From: Hydrotalea flava
Lineage (GTDB): Bacteria > Bacteroidota > Bacteroidia > Chitinophagales > Chitinophagaceae
Length of the DNA: 64,000 bases
Direction: 5' to 3'
Assembly (NCBI RefSeq): GCF_001623405.1
Contig: NZ_LUHG01000106.1
Location: forward strand, 18,601-82,600
Positions within the stretch are counted from its first letter, which is position 1; each line of letters opens with the position of its first letter. Positions 26,767-34,731 of the stretch are shown here, one piece after another. Made by a program: the position numbers and the translations under genes. The notes beneath the pieces were generated by a model that searched no databases, had not been told where the DNA came from, and worked only from the letters and a program-made list of their open reading frames with translations.

Positions 26767-28296
26767 TTAATTATTTACGATATTTGCCAAGAAGGTTTTT
26801 ATAATAGTCGATTTAGGAGCACCATTATTGGGAACAACATCAAAAATCACACGTACCGCTGCCTGATTGGAAGGTTGAGAGCCATGTTCCAAAGTATAAT
26901 TAGTTGTTACGGATGTGCCTGTATATACATTATAGCTACCTACTGTTTCATTATTACCAAATGCCTGAAAATTATAAGCTGTATTTGGATTTAAAATTAC
27001 AACTTGTGTTTGTAAATTTTTTATAATAGCCCCATCAGACAAACTATTTATAACATTAGGGTTGGTAATAAAAGCAGAATTAAAAATATTACTATTTACG
27101 GTATACAGATTTGTGTATTTAGTAGAGGGCACATTAACTCCACCTTCATTGACATAAACAATAGACGTTGTTGTATGTTTGTTAATAATAGGGGTTGATG
27201 AAAGACTAAAAACCCCCATTGGTTGATTATAGCCAGGAATGTAACCACTTGCAGACTGACTATTTGAAATACCGGGAATACCTATACCTAAACCAGGATC
27301 TGGTATAAAAGCCCCACTTTGAGATGAAGTACCGGTTAATTGAATTTTTGTATTCATTGTTAAATTTACTTCTTGTGTATTAGAACTACTTCCACCAAAT
27401 ATTCCATTGAAAATATTTTTCACTACACCAGATAATCCACTTTGCAATCCGTCTTGAATTGACTTGAATATGTTACCAGGCAATCCTAATGTATTTTGTG
27501 TATAATTCGTTTTATCACCTCCAGCATTGTTGCTAAAGATAGCCAACCCTGTTGCCTCTAATGCTCCTTGTGTGAGGAGCCCTGATATATCAAAGCTAGG
27601 AGCAGGTGTTGATATCGTACCATTAATTGTTCCTTGTTGTGTGCCTCCTAAAGCTATACTTGATACACTTGTCCACTTCAAAGTCCAATTTAATCCTAAT
27701 TGCTGGTATGTGCTTGTTACAATATTAGGGTCATAGGCAATTTCATATTGAGAGGCATACCATGTACCCGTAGCCAATTGAGTAGGCTCAATTTTTGAGA
27801 TTGAAGTTTGGTTTTTTGTTACATCAACTACATCTTGTCCTATATAATTTAGCATAGAAGAAGAAATGGAGTTGGGCGCTAAATTCAGACCACTTGTTAA
27901 ATAATCCGATGCAACAAATCCGTTATTAGTAACATAAACATAAATCCGTAACAATCCTCTATACTTATTATACAATGCAAACCAAGGATTGGCAGGTAAA
28001 GAAGTTGTATTGAAAACATTATATACTAATGTCCAACCATCACTACTTTTATAATCATACCAAATATCAGGAGAAAACCCTTTTACTGAACCATTTGCCC
28101 AAGGCACTAAAATAGATGTACCAGTTGGTGTTGGCATGTAATCGGCTGTTTCCCAACTTAATGGAAATGGTTGTATGCCGTCGGTTCCAGTTGTAGAGAT
28201 AGAAGAATTTAAATTTTTTTTACAGCCTGTTGAAACTAAGGTTGCAAATAAGAATAATAATAATACTAAACGAAAAAGTCGAATTGAGTTTTTCAT
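26767..28296 (-). CDS. Large lipoprotein of operon A (509 aa)
   Basis: Signal sequence with lipobox LVSTGC (cysteine at residue 25), then a large, Ser/Thr/Asn-rich extracytoplasmic protein with many predicted strands. I recognise no domain. It is a paralogue of the 547-residue lipoprotein at 30035-31678: shared landmarks are DGIQPFPLSWETADYMPTP near the N-terminus, the YNKYRGLLRIYVYVT segment, and the ending AAVRVIFDVVPNNG followed by KSTIIKTFLANIVNN. Candidate roles are surface adhesin or structural lipoprotein. Operon A has no leader or operator of its own; it lies 131 bp behind the intact-frame end of operon B and may be transcribed from the same promoter. Confidence 0.75.
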   Translation of the reverse strand: MKNSIRLFRLVLLLFLFATLVSTGCKKNLNSSISTTGTDGIQPFPLSWETADYMPTPTGTSILVPWANGSVKGFSPDIWYDYKSSDGWTLVYNVFNTTSLPANPWFALYNKYRGLLRIYVYVTNNGFVASDYLTSGLNLAPNSISSSMLNYIGQDVVDVTKNQTSISKIEPTQLATGTWYASQYEIAYDPNIVTSTYQQLGLNWTLKWTSVSSIALGGTQQGTINGTISTPAPSFDISGLLTQGALEATGLAIFSNNAGGDKTNYTQNTLGLPGNIFKSIQDGLQSGLSGVVKNIFNGIFGGSSSNTQEVNLTMNTKIQLTGTSSQSGAFIPDPGLGIGIPGISNSQSASGYIPGYNQPMGVFSLSSTPIINKHTTTSIVYVNEGGVNVPSTKYTNLYTVNSNIFNSAFITNPNVINSLSDGAIIKNLQTQVVILNPNTAYNFQAFGNNETVGSYNVYTGTSVTTNYTLEHGSQPSNQAAVRVIFDVVPNNGAPKSTIIKTFLANIVNN

Positions 28297-28484
28297 AAGC
28301 TAAGTGTCTAATCTATAACAAAAGAAAAACTTGAATATTAATAATATATCACCTAAATGTTAATAATGTATTATTTATTTAAGGGTATCTCTAAAAACCT
28401 AAGAACTGAAGCAATATTTTGCATTACTATCTATTTTTTGCATGAAAATTAAACATACAGCCTGTAGAAATTACACTGGTTTGA

Positions 28485-29144
28485 TTATACTGCATAATCT
28501 GGCAAACAGAATAACTTTTTTGTTGTGAAATGATAGATAAGTAAAATATTGTATTGACAAAAATAATGTCTGTTATTAAGTAGATACCTTGATGTTATAC
28601 CCACTAATGGTACCACCTCAAATCGATTATCATTTAAATGAGAAAAAGTGTATTTTTTATAATAATCAGAAAAACGTAAATAATTTGTCACTAAACCTGT
28701 AGCATCTATGGTATAGTAACTATCAAACAAATTAGATATTACTCCCTTTATGCTTCCAAAAACCCAATAAGAAACAAAGAATCCGGCATCGGCCGATAAT
28801 GCCCATTTAGTTTTTTGTAGTAACTTGTATTCAATAATAACCGGCAATTGTAAATATGTATTTCTGTAATTTGCAAAAATACCTTCGTAAATCCCTTTGC
28901 GAACAAATGAATAATTTTTTTGCAATACATCTAATTCAGTTAGTAATTGAATTTTATTTTTATATGCATAGTTAAATATTAACCCTGTACTAAAACTATT
29001 GCCATTCTTATTTTCAATAAACAAACGATTAGAAATATTGGTTTGTAAATGATTGTTAGAATAACCCGCAGATATCCCTATACCATGTTGTGTATTGACA
29101 CATGTTAACATAAAAACGGAAAGCAAAATAAATGTTTGCCTCAT
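28485..29144 (-). CDS. Outer-membrane beta-barrel protein, operon B, with a probable C-terminal frameshift
   Basis: Same family as 25158-25892: signal-peptide-like start, then GIGISAGYSNNHLQTNISN, AGFFVSYWVFGSIKGVISN and DNRFEVVPLVGITSRYLLNN. The reading frame ends at 28485 with a tail unlike the paralogue. In another frame the DNA continues with FYLSIISQQKSYSVCQIM and then QYNQTSVI up to a stop at 28427-28429, which matches the paralogue's last strands closely. A one- or two-base slip near the run of five A at 28559-28563 (plus strand) explains this. A barrel without its last strand normally cannot be assembled, so the gene is either inactive or the base run is a sequencing error. Confidence 0.8.
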   Translation of the reverse strand: MRQTFILLSVFMLTCVNTQHGIGISAGYSNNHLQTNISNRLFIENKNGNSFSTGLIFNYAYKNKIQLLTELDVLQKNYSFVRKGIYEGIFANYRNTYLQLPVIIEYKLLQKTKWALSADAGFFVSYWVFGSIKGVISNLFDSYYTIDATGLVTNYLRFSDYYKKYTFSHLNDNRFEVVPLVGITSRYLLNNRHYFCQYNILLIYHFTTKKLFCLPDYAV

Positions 29145-29165
29145 TCTCTTATATTTTAATGACTA

Positions 29166-29648
29166 TTAAAGGAGTATTTCTTTACTGTTAACCGCCAGTT
29201 CAATATTACAAACCACTTTAGTGTGTGGTGCTTGTGTTCTTTTAAGTAGTAAATAAAACCAATAACCAAACTTTTTATTTCCTTTTTTGGTTATTCTTTT
29301 TACCACTAACCTATCTCCGTAATGTAATAGCTCTTTTAATATATCATTCTGCCTGTCAAATTCAGGATTTACCCTATTCAAATAAGTGGTTTTCATTTCT
29401 GCATCATGAAATAGCAATAAGTAGGCATTTAGTTGTGTTTTAAATCTAATCTGCTGATAAATGCCATTTATACCTGAACCACTGCCAACTTGTAAGGTTA
29501 AGCCCTCATAAATTTTATAACCGGTATTGGTGATTAACGTATCATTTTCTAGACGATAACTGGTACTGGGGTATATGGTTTCACTTCTTGTTTGTGAAAA
29601 ACAAAAAAAAGGACATAAAAATAGCGTAATCAAACAAATACGAAACAT
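29166..29648 (-). CDS. Secreted protein of operon B, paralogue of 25873-26385
   Basis: A 160-residue secreted protein when started at MFRICLITLFLCPFFCFSQ (29648), which gives a clean signal peptide; a longer frame from 29723 would overlap the preceding gene. The mature part aligns with the third gene of operon A and ends NSKEILL. No domain is recognised. Position between a small lipoprotein and an outer-membrane barrel is the same in both operons, suggesting that the proteins act together in the envelope. Confidence 0.7.
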   Translation of the reverse strand: MFRICLITLFLCPFFCFSQTRSETIYPSTSYRLENDTLITNTGYKIYEGLTLQVGSGSGINGIYQQIRFKTQLNAYLLLFHDAEMKTTYLNRVNPEFDRQNDILKELLHYGDRLVVKRITKKGNKKFGYWFYLLLKRTQAPHTKVVCNIELAVNSKEILL

Positions 29649-29694
29649 TGAAGTTGTTTTAAGCCCGAACCCTATATTCCGGTTATGCGGAAAA

Positions 29695-30024
29695 TTAAAA
29701 ATATAAAAACCAATTGTTGCCATTGCTTAACACCACATTAAAGTATTTCTTCAATAAGCTTAAGTTGTAGGTAGCATAAACAGCCTGATAGGCCACCATA
29801 ATGTAACCATCATTTGATATATTAACGAGTCTCCCTTCCGATTGCGCAGATGTTCCATCTACATTGTATACATATACAATATCTCCCTTAGCCATTACTT
29901 TTTGAAGCTTAGCTGCTGTAATTTGCCCTTGAGTTGGTGCTGCAATTTCCTTTTTGCAAGAAGATATACTTAATCCAGACAGCAATAACAGGAAAACTAC
30001 AATTTTAATTGAAAAAGCGCTCAT
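29695..30024 (-). CDS. Small lipoprotein of operon B (109 aa)
   Basis: Signal sequence with lipobox LSISSC (cysteine near residue 23), followed by KKEIAAPTQGQITAAKLQKV and a strand-rich domain ending NGNNWFLYF. It is the counterpart of the small lipoprotein in operon A. It starts 10 bases after the large lipoprotein gene. No known domain; likely anchored in the outer membrane. Confidence 0.7.
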   Translation of the reverse strand: MSAFSIKIVVFLLLLSGLSISSCKKEIAAPTQGQITAAKLQKVMAKGDIVYVYNVDGTSAQSEGRLVNISNDGYIMVAYQAVYATYNLSLLKKYFNVVLSNGNNWFLYF

Positions 30025-30034
30025 ATTGATACAT

Positions 30035-31678
30035 TTAATTGTTTACCATATTGGCTAAAAAAGTTTTTATGATTGTTGATTTTGGAGTAATCCCATTGTT
30101 GGGTACAACGTCAAATGTGATTCGAACAGCAGCATAATTATTACGAGGCTGCACTCTAGGTACTGTATACGTTGTACCAACGGATGTTCCAGTAATAACT
30201 GTATGAGTTCCAATGATGCCGAGATTTCCACCAATGACGGGATTTGCAGACAAATCTGGGTCAATTAATACTACTTCAGTTTTTAAATTTTTAATTGTAG
30301 CACCAGTTGATGAAGAATTTATAACTGACGGATTCCATAAATAATTAATTGAAGATGCATTAACTGTGTATAAATTATCATATTGATAATAGATGCCACC
30401 ATTTTGATTTACTTTAATTGAATTAGTATGTATATTGACAATGGGCTTGGAAGATAAATTAAAAATACCTAAACTATTTGTATACAATGGAATATAACCT
30501 TGTGCAGTAATTGGATCTATGATTGTCCCAGGTACATATACAGAAGCGGGACTTGCGGGAAAAAAACCTTTACTTGTACTAGTACCATCCAATTGTAGCT
30601 TTGCATTGAGCGTTAAACTTATTGTTTGAGCATTGCTGTTTCCGCCTATTATTGCACTTAATAATCCTGCAACTGCTCCTGGAATATTGCCAGTTGCAGC
30701 AGAAAATGCACCATTTAGTCCCTTCTGAAGTGCTGTGAAAGTTTCATTTGACAAACCTAATTTATTGTTAACTGTGGTAGGTGTGTATCCCTGTATTGTC
30801 CCATCTGGATTTACTATTGGGATTACTGCAGAAAAATTACCGCTGGCATTATTTACAGCAGAACTACCTGCCAAAGAAAGACCTGCTGTTGTGACTACGT
30901 CTAATCCTTTTAAAAGAGATGAACTAATATTAGACGTAGAAGATCCAACAGTACCATTCACACTACCTATCAATGGCCCTCCCAATGATATTTTGGAAAT
31001 ACTATTATAATTGGTGTACCAACTCAATTGAATATTGTTATAATTTGTGTTCGCTAAATTGGGGTCATAGGCCATTTCATATTGTAGCATGTACCACTTT
31101 CTGGTTCCTAAGGGAGCTGAGCCATCTGGTGGGCCTGGTTCTATTTGTGAATATGATAATTGATTTTGAGAAACATCAACAATATCATTACCCAAAAAAT
31201 TTAATATACTTGTAGTTCCAGATGTTGATGCTGTAAGCCCATCAACTAAATAATCTGAATTAGCAGAAACTTGGGAAGTTACAAAAAAATAAATACGCAT
31301 TAATCCTCGATATCTATTATACAAAATAAAGTAAGGATCCTCTAACGGCCCGGGGGAATTTGGGTCAAAACTATTATACACTAAAACCCAACCATCAGTA
31401 GCCTTGTAATCATTTGCTACATCAATACCATAAACAGAAGTTATGCTTCCCTGCCCAATCCATGGTGGATTTATTAAAGATTGACCTGCAACAGTGGGAG
31501 TAGGCATCCAATCAACTGTTTCCCAATTAAAGTTAAAAGGTTGTATCCCGTCCTTTCCTTGTACTGCTATTGAAGCATTAAAGTGTTTTTTACAACTTGT
31601 AAACATGAGCGAACTCAACATTAAAATAAAAATAAACCATTTTGAATAAATAGATTCAAAATTACGTATTTTTTTCAT
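30035..31678 (-). CDS. Large lipoprotein of operon B (547 aa)
   Basis: First gene behind leader L3. I start at MKKIRNFESIYSKWF (31678), two codons inside the longest frame. Lipobox SLMFTSC is followed by KKHFNASIAVQG and a large strand-rich domain. Landmarks shared with the operon A paralogue are DGIQPFNFNWETVDWMPTP, YNRYRGLMRIYFFVT and the ending KSTIIKTFLANMVNN. The middle has a glycine- and alanine-rich stretch (FSAATGNIPGAVAGLLSAIIGG) that could contact a membrane or form a coil. Unlike the other two leader-bearing operons, no small peptide gene precedes it. Function unknown. Confidence 0.75.
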   Translation of the reverse strand: MKKIRNFESIYSKWFIFILMLSSLMFTSCKKHFNASIAVQGKDGIQPFNFNWETVDWMPTPTVAGQSLINPPWIGQGSITSVYGIDVANDYKATDGWVLVYNSFDPNSPGPLEDPYFILYNRYRGLMRIYFFVTSQVSANSDYLVDGLTASTSGTTSILNFLGNDIVDVSQNQLSYSQIEPGPPDGSAPLGTRKWYMLQYEMAYDPNLANTNYNNIQLSWYTNYNSISKISLGGPLIGSVNGTVGSSTSNISSSLLKGLDVVTTAGLSLAGSSAVNNASGNFSAVIPIVNPDGTIQGYTPTTVNNKLGLSNETFTALQKGLNGAFSAATGNIPGAVAGLLSAIIGGNSNAQTISLTLNAKLQLDGTSTSKGFFPASPASVYVPGTIIDPITAQGYIPLYTNSLGIFNLSSKPIVNIHTNSIKVNQNGGIYYQYDNLYTVNASSINYLWNPSVINSSSTGATIKNLKTEVVLIDPDLSANPVIGGNLGIIGTHTVITGTSVGTTYTVPRVQPRNNYAAVRITFDVVPNNGITPKSTIIKTFLANMVNN

Positions 31679-31720
31679 AAGCAAATAATTTTATGTATGA
31701 TGTTAAAAAAAATAAATAAT

Positions 31721-31866
31721 TACCCCCTCGTGCCTAACGTTCATGGGGGTCGGATGTTCAGCGGATTTTTTACTTGCTTTGCTGCAAGGGGTAATACCTG
31801 TTTATTGCATGGCCTTTGTAACAAACAGTATTTCCTGTTTTTTACCGGTAAATGGTATGATGGGTG
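31721..31866 (-). promoter_or_regulatory. Conserved hairpin-rich 5' leader, copy L3
   Basis: Third copy of the leader, upstream of the large lipoprotein gene of operon B. Its terminal hairpin differs from L1 and L2 in a paired way: CCCCC (31723-31727) faces GGGGG (31745-31749), one base longer on each side, with changes confined to the loop and the spacer (CTCG, AACG). This keeps the stem and supports a folded RNA. The rest matches L2 base for base. Confidence 0.65.
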
Positions 31867-31872
31867 TACATC

Positions 31873-31929
31873 CAATCATATAAGGTAAAAATAATCACTC
31901 AAAACCACAAAAACGTACGTAGTTCTACG
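31873..31929 (-). promoter_or_regulatory. Operator and promoter of operon B
   Basis: Same arrangement as at 23608-23664: TATGATTG (complement of 31873-31880), 19-nt spacer, TTTG (complement of 31900-31903) and the perfect inverted repeat CGTAGTTCTACG at 31918-31929. The operator lies between this promoter and the divergent regulator promoter at 31954-31985, so it can control both. Confidence 0.65.
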
Positions 31930-31953
31930 CTATTTTTTAAAACTTAAACAAAA

Positions 31954-31985
31954 TTTGTATATGATAGCTAAATAGTATAATATTG
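31954..31985 (+). promoter_or_regulatory. Promoter of the response-regulator gene
   Basis: TTTG at 31954-31957, a 20-nt spacer and TAATATTG at 31978-31985 (seven of eight positions of TAnnTTTG) predict a start near 31992, about 15 nt before the ATG at 32007. The same -7 box is kept in the old copy at 18957-18964. The operator centre lies about 68 bp upstream, consistent with autoregulation. Confidence 0.6.
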
Positions 31986-32006
31986 CTATATAAAATGTAT
32001 CCATGC

Positions 32007-32690
32007 ATGGCAAGTACGATAAAAATAGCCATCATTGATGATCGTTTATGCGATTTGGAACTCATTACCCATGCTGTGCAACGTATCAATGGTTGTTCCA
32101 TTATCCTTAAGCATACCCGGCCCATGCAATTTTTTGAGCATTTAATGGAAAGTACCCAAATACCGGATGTGCTGATTACCGATTGCCAAATGCCCGAAAT
32201 AGATGGCATGGCACTTACCCGTTTGGTGCATTTGTTTCTTCCACAAGTAAAAACAATGGTTGTTTCCGGTTTATTGTCAGAATTGGATGTAGCAGAATTA
32301 TTAGATATTGGTGCCAGTGCCATTGTAGCAAAAGGTTCATTGCAAATAGCAAAGAACAATACCTTACAAATGGCTATTGCTGCAGTTACACACAATAAAA
32401 TTTTTATTGACCCTATTTGGGAAGAAACACTTGTACAAAATACATTTAACCAGTTACAGAAAAAAAAAGAACACCGGCAAACACCCGATTTCTCTGAACA
32501 TGAACAAAAAATCATACAATTACTGGCTACCCATCATCAATATAAAACCATTGCCCAACTCATGCACTTATCGCACCGTACTGTTGAAACACATGTAAAA
32601 AAAATAGCAGAAAAAGCCGGCACCCATAATAAGGCACAAATCATTGCCTATGGTATTAAAAATTTTTTTATCCGTGTATTCCGTGGCTAA
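32007..32690 (+). CDS. NarL/LuxR-family response regulator, the only complete one in the array
   Basis: A 227-residue two-component response regulator. Receiver domain (about 5-125): acidic pair D11-D12, phosphoacceptor D59 in VLITDCQMPEIDG, the conserved Ser in MVVSGL and Lys in IVAKGS. C-terminal LuxR/GerE-type helix-turn-helix (about 160-220): LSEHEQKIIQLLATHH, IAQLMHLSHRTVETHVKKI. I start at MASTIKIAIIDDR (32007), which fits the promoter at 31954-31985; earlier in-frame ATGs would lie upstream of or at the transcription start. It is divergent from operon B and shares its operator. No histidine kinase is encoded in the window. It is the natural candidate to bind the CGTAG-N2-CTACG operators in front of the four operons. 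Confidence 0.9.
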   Translation: MASTIKIAIIDDRLCDLELITHAVQRINGCSIILKHTRPMQFFEHLMESTQIPDVLITDCQMPEIDGMALTRLVHLFLPQVKTMVVSGLLSELDVAELLDIGASAIVAKGSLQIAKNNTLQMAIAAVTHNKIFIDPIWEETLVQNTFNQLQKKKEHRQTPDFSEHEQKIIQLLATHHQYKTIAQLMHLSHRTVETHVKKIAEKAGTHNKAQIIAYGIKNFFIRVFRG

Positions 32691-32879
32691 ATTTCTTGTT
32701 GCGCTACCTCAGTTCTTCCTACACTTTTTCCAAAAAATATTGGCTGTATTCTCTACTTATTCGCAATTTCTTCAATCAATTTTAGAACAACGGCATAAGC
32801 AACACATGCAAATGCCGCTACTTCCAATTTTTTCCCTTTATTTTACAGCATTTTAGTACCCTAAATGCACCTATTATAT

Positions 32880-33533
32880 ATGATTGTTAATTTAAGTGAT
32901 GCACATAGTTTGGTGAGTAACTGGACGGCAGAAATCAGGAACATCCACATTCAAACCGACAGAATGCGCTTTCGCCGCAACTTAGAGCGAATAGGTGAAG
33001 TTGCAGCATATGAAATTAGTAAACAATTGCCCTGGCACGAAGTGGAAACACCTACTCCATTGGGTATTCACTATAGTAAAGTTTTAATAGAGCAGCCGGT
33101 ATTAGCCACCATTTTACGGGCAGGTTTACCCATGCACCAGGGTATGCTGAATTATTTTGACAAAGCTGATAATGCGTTTATTTCTGCCTACCGCAAACAC
33201 CACCACGATGGCAGTTTTGAAATTTGTTTGGAATACATGAGTTGCCCTTCGTTGGATAATAAAACCGTTATCATCAGCGATCCCATGTTGGCAACCGGAG
33301 CCTCATTGGTTAAAACCATTCAGTTCATACAACAGGAATACAAACCCGCCGCCATTCATATTGTGGCTGCTATTGCCTGTACCGTAGGCATTGAATTTGT
33401 GCGAAGAGAATGTGGCGCTAATATTCAATTATGGTGTGGGGATATTGATGATGAGTTAACCGCTAAAGGCTATATTGTTCCGGGTTTGGGCGATGCAGGC
33501 GATTTGGCTTATGGTGCCAAAGACCAATCTTGA
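32880..33533 (+). CDS. upp: Uracil phosphoribosyltransferase
   Basis: Makes UMP from uracil and PRPP in pyrimidine salvage. The 217-residue protein has the UPRTase motifs RMRFRRNLERIGEVAAYEI, VLATILRAGLPMHQGMLNYF and the PRPP-binding loop VIISDPMLATGASLVKTI (usually DPMLATGGS), then GDIDDELTAKGYIVPGLGDAGDLAYG. I start at MIVNLSDAHSLVSNW rather than five residues upstream. It marks the right border of the accessory region. Confidence 0.95.
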   Translation: MIVNLSDAHSLVSNWTAEIRNIHIQTDRMRFRRNLERIGEVAAYEISKQLPWHEVETPTPLGIHYSKVLIEQPVLATILRAGLPMHQGMLNYFDKADNAFISAYRKHHHDGSFEICLEYMSCPSLDNKTVIISDPMLATGASLVKTIQFIQQEYKPAAIHIVAAIACTVGIEFVRRECGANIQLWCGDIDDELTAKGYIVPGLGDAGDLAYGAKDQS

Positions 33534-33698
33534 TTTTTTTTACTTTTTTTTGTTAAATAGCTCAACAAATGAAAAAGATAAACAGCATTTCCTGTATTTT
33601 GTATATCTGTTTTCGTAAATCTAAATTTGAAAGGATGGGTTCTGCTTTGCTTCAATGAATGGCTTAGCTGCTTTCTGTTCTTCTTTGCACCGGTGCTC

Positions 33699-34703
33699 AT
33701 GAAAAAAATGGTACTATTTTCCCTACTACTTTCTATTTGCCAACATTTGTGGGCACAAGACCCGCATTTCTCTCAATTTTTTTCATCGCCTTTAACCCTT
33801 AGCCCAGCTTTTACCGGTAAATTTGATGGCAATATTCGGGTGGCCGGTAATTACCGCAACCAATGGCCCACCATTAACAATGCCTTTACCACCGGTACTG
33901 CTTCAGTTGATTTTCATATTATGCAAAATAAAATTGCCAGTAATGATGTATGGGGACTAGGTTTTATGGCCTATAACGATAACAGTGCCAATGGCGCCGT
34001 CAAATTTAATTATGCTACCGTTTCAACCGCCTACCATAAAGGCCTAGATGAAGATGGCAATAACACCATTGGTTTAGGTGTGCAATTAACATATGCTAAT
34101 ATGATAATTAACACTGCCGGACTTACATTTGAAGACCAGTTAACCAGCAATGGATTTACCGGTGTTACCAGCGAAGTGTTTAATGGCGCTACTTTAAAAT
34201 CGAATTACATGGATGTGAATGCCGGTATTTTATACAACGGAAGTACCACCGATAAAAATAATTTTTATTTTGGCGTTAGCCTGTATCATATTACCCGCCC
34301 TCAGCAATCTTTTACGGGGGCTACCTATACGCTCAATCCGCGTGCCACCCTACATGCGGGTACTTATTTTCCTATTAGTGATAATACTACTTTACACCTC
34401 AGTGCTTTGCAAAGTTTTCAGGGCGGCGCCTCTGAAACAGTGATAGGTGGTGCTTTTCAGTTTACCCCCACATTAAATTTAGAGCAGGATGTTAGTGTAT
34501 ATGTAGGCACCTGGATGCGGCTAAGAGATGCGTTTATTCCCTATGTTGGGTTAGAATATGGCAACTTTAGGTTGGGGGCATCCTATGATGTAAATACTTC
34601 CGCTTTAAAAACAGCATCACAGGGTGTGGGCGGCATTGAAATATCACTCATTTATATACAGAAGAAAAGTGATGCCAAACCTATTAACTGCCCCAAATTT
34701 TAA
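33699..34703 (+). CDS. PorP/SprF family type IX secretion membrane protein
   Basis: A 334-residue outer-membrane barrel of the PorP/SprF family: signal peptide (MKKMVLFSLLLSICQHLWAQ), then the family-typical DPHFSQFFSSPLTLSPAFTG, GNYRNQWPTI, and repeated strands through to GVGGIEISLIYI. PorP binds the type IX ring complex, and SprF-like members escort individual large adhesins such as SprB to it. No adjacent large adhesin gene is present, so a specific role cannot be assigned. I start at 33699, giving a clean signal peptide; a longer frame from 33627 does not. Confidence 0.88.
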   Translation: MKKMVLFSLLLSICQHLWAQDPHFSQFFSSPLTLSPAFTGKFDGNIRVAGNYRNQWPTINNAFTTGTASVDFHIMQNKIASNDVWGLGFMAYNDNSANGAVKFNYATVSTAYHKGLDEDGNNTIGLGVQLTYANMIINTAGLTFEDQLTSNGFTGVTSEVFNGATLKSNYMDVNAGILYNGSTTDKNNFYFGVSLYHITRPQQSFTGATYTLNPRATLHAGTYFPISDNTTLHLSALQSFQGGASETVIGGAFQFTPTLNLEQDVSVYVGTWMRLRDAFIPYVGLEYGNFRLGASYDVNTSALKTASQGVGGIEISLIYIQKKSDAKPINCPKF

Positions 34704-34731
34704 AAAATATTTTCCAAACAGAAGCGCCGCT

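Larger units (their letters stand above)
31746..32217. repeat. Direct repeat, right copy (leader + operator + regulator 5' end)
   Basis: Partner of 23481-23952 with one visible mismatch in 472 bp. The two copies are in the same orientation and frame operons A and B completely, so recombination between them would remove exactly one 8265-bp unit and leave one leader, one operator and one intact regulator. Confidence 0.9.

Noticed and set aside
31937..32515. A long minus-strand frame opposite the response regulator, and its short twin opposite the truncated copy.
   Set aside because: It is the antisense shadow of the regulator; it contains low-complexity Cys/Ser-rich sequence and no domain.
32644..32856. 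A hydrophobic 70-codon frame overlapping the end of the regulator gene and the gap before upp.
   Set aside because: It is out of frame with the regulator over its first part, has no start signal, and its composition is explained by the T-rich spacer.
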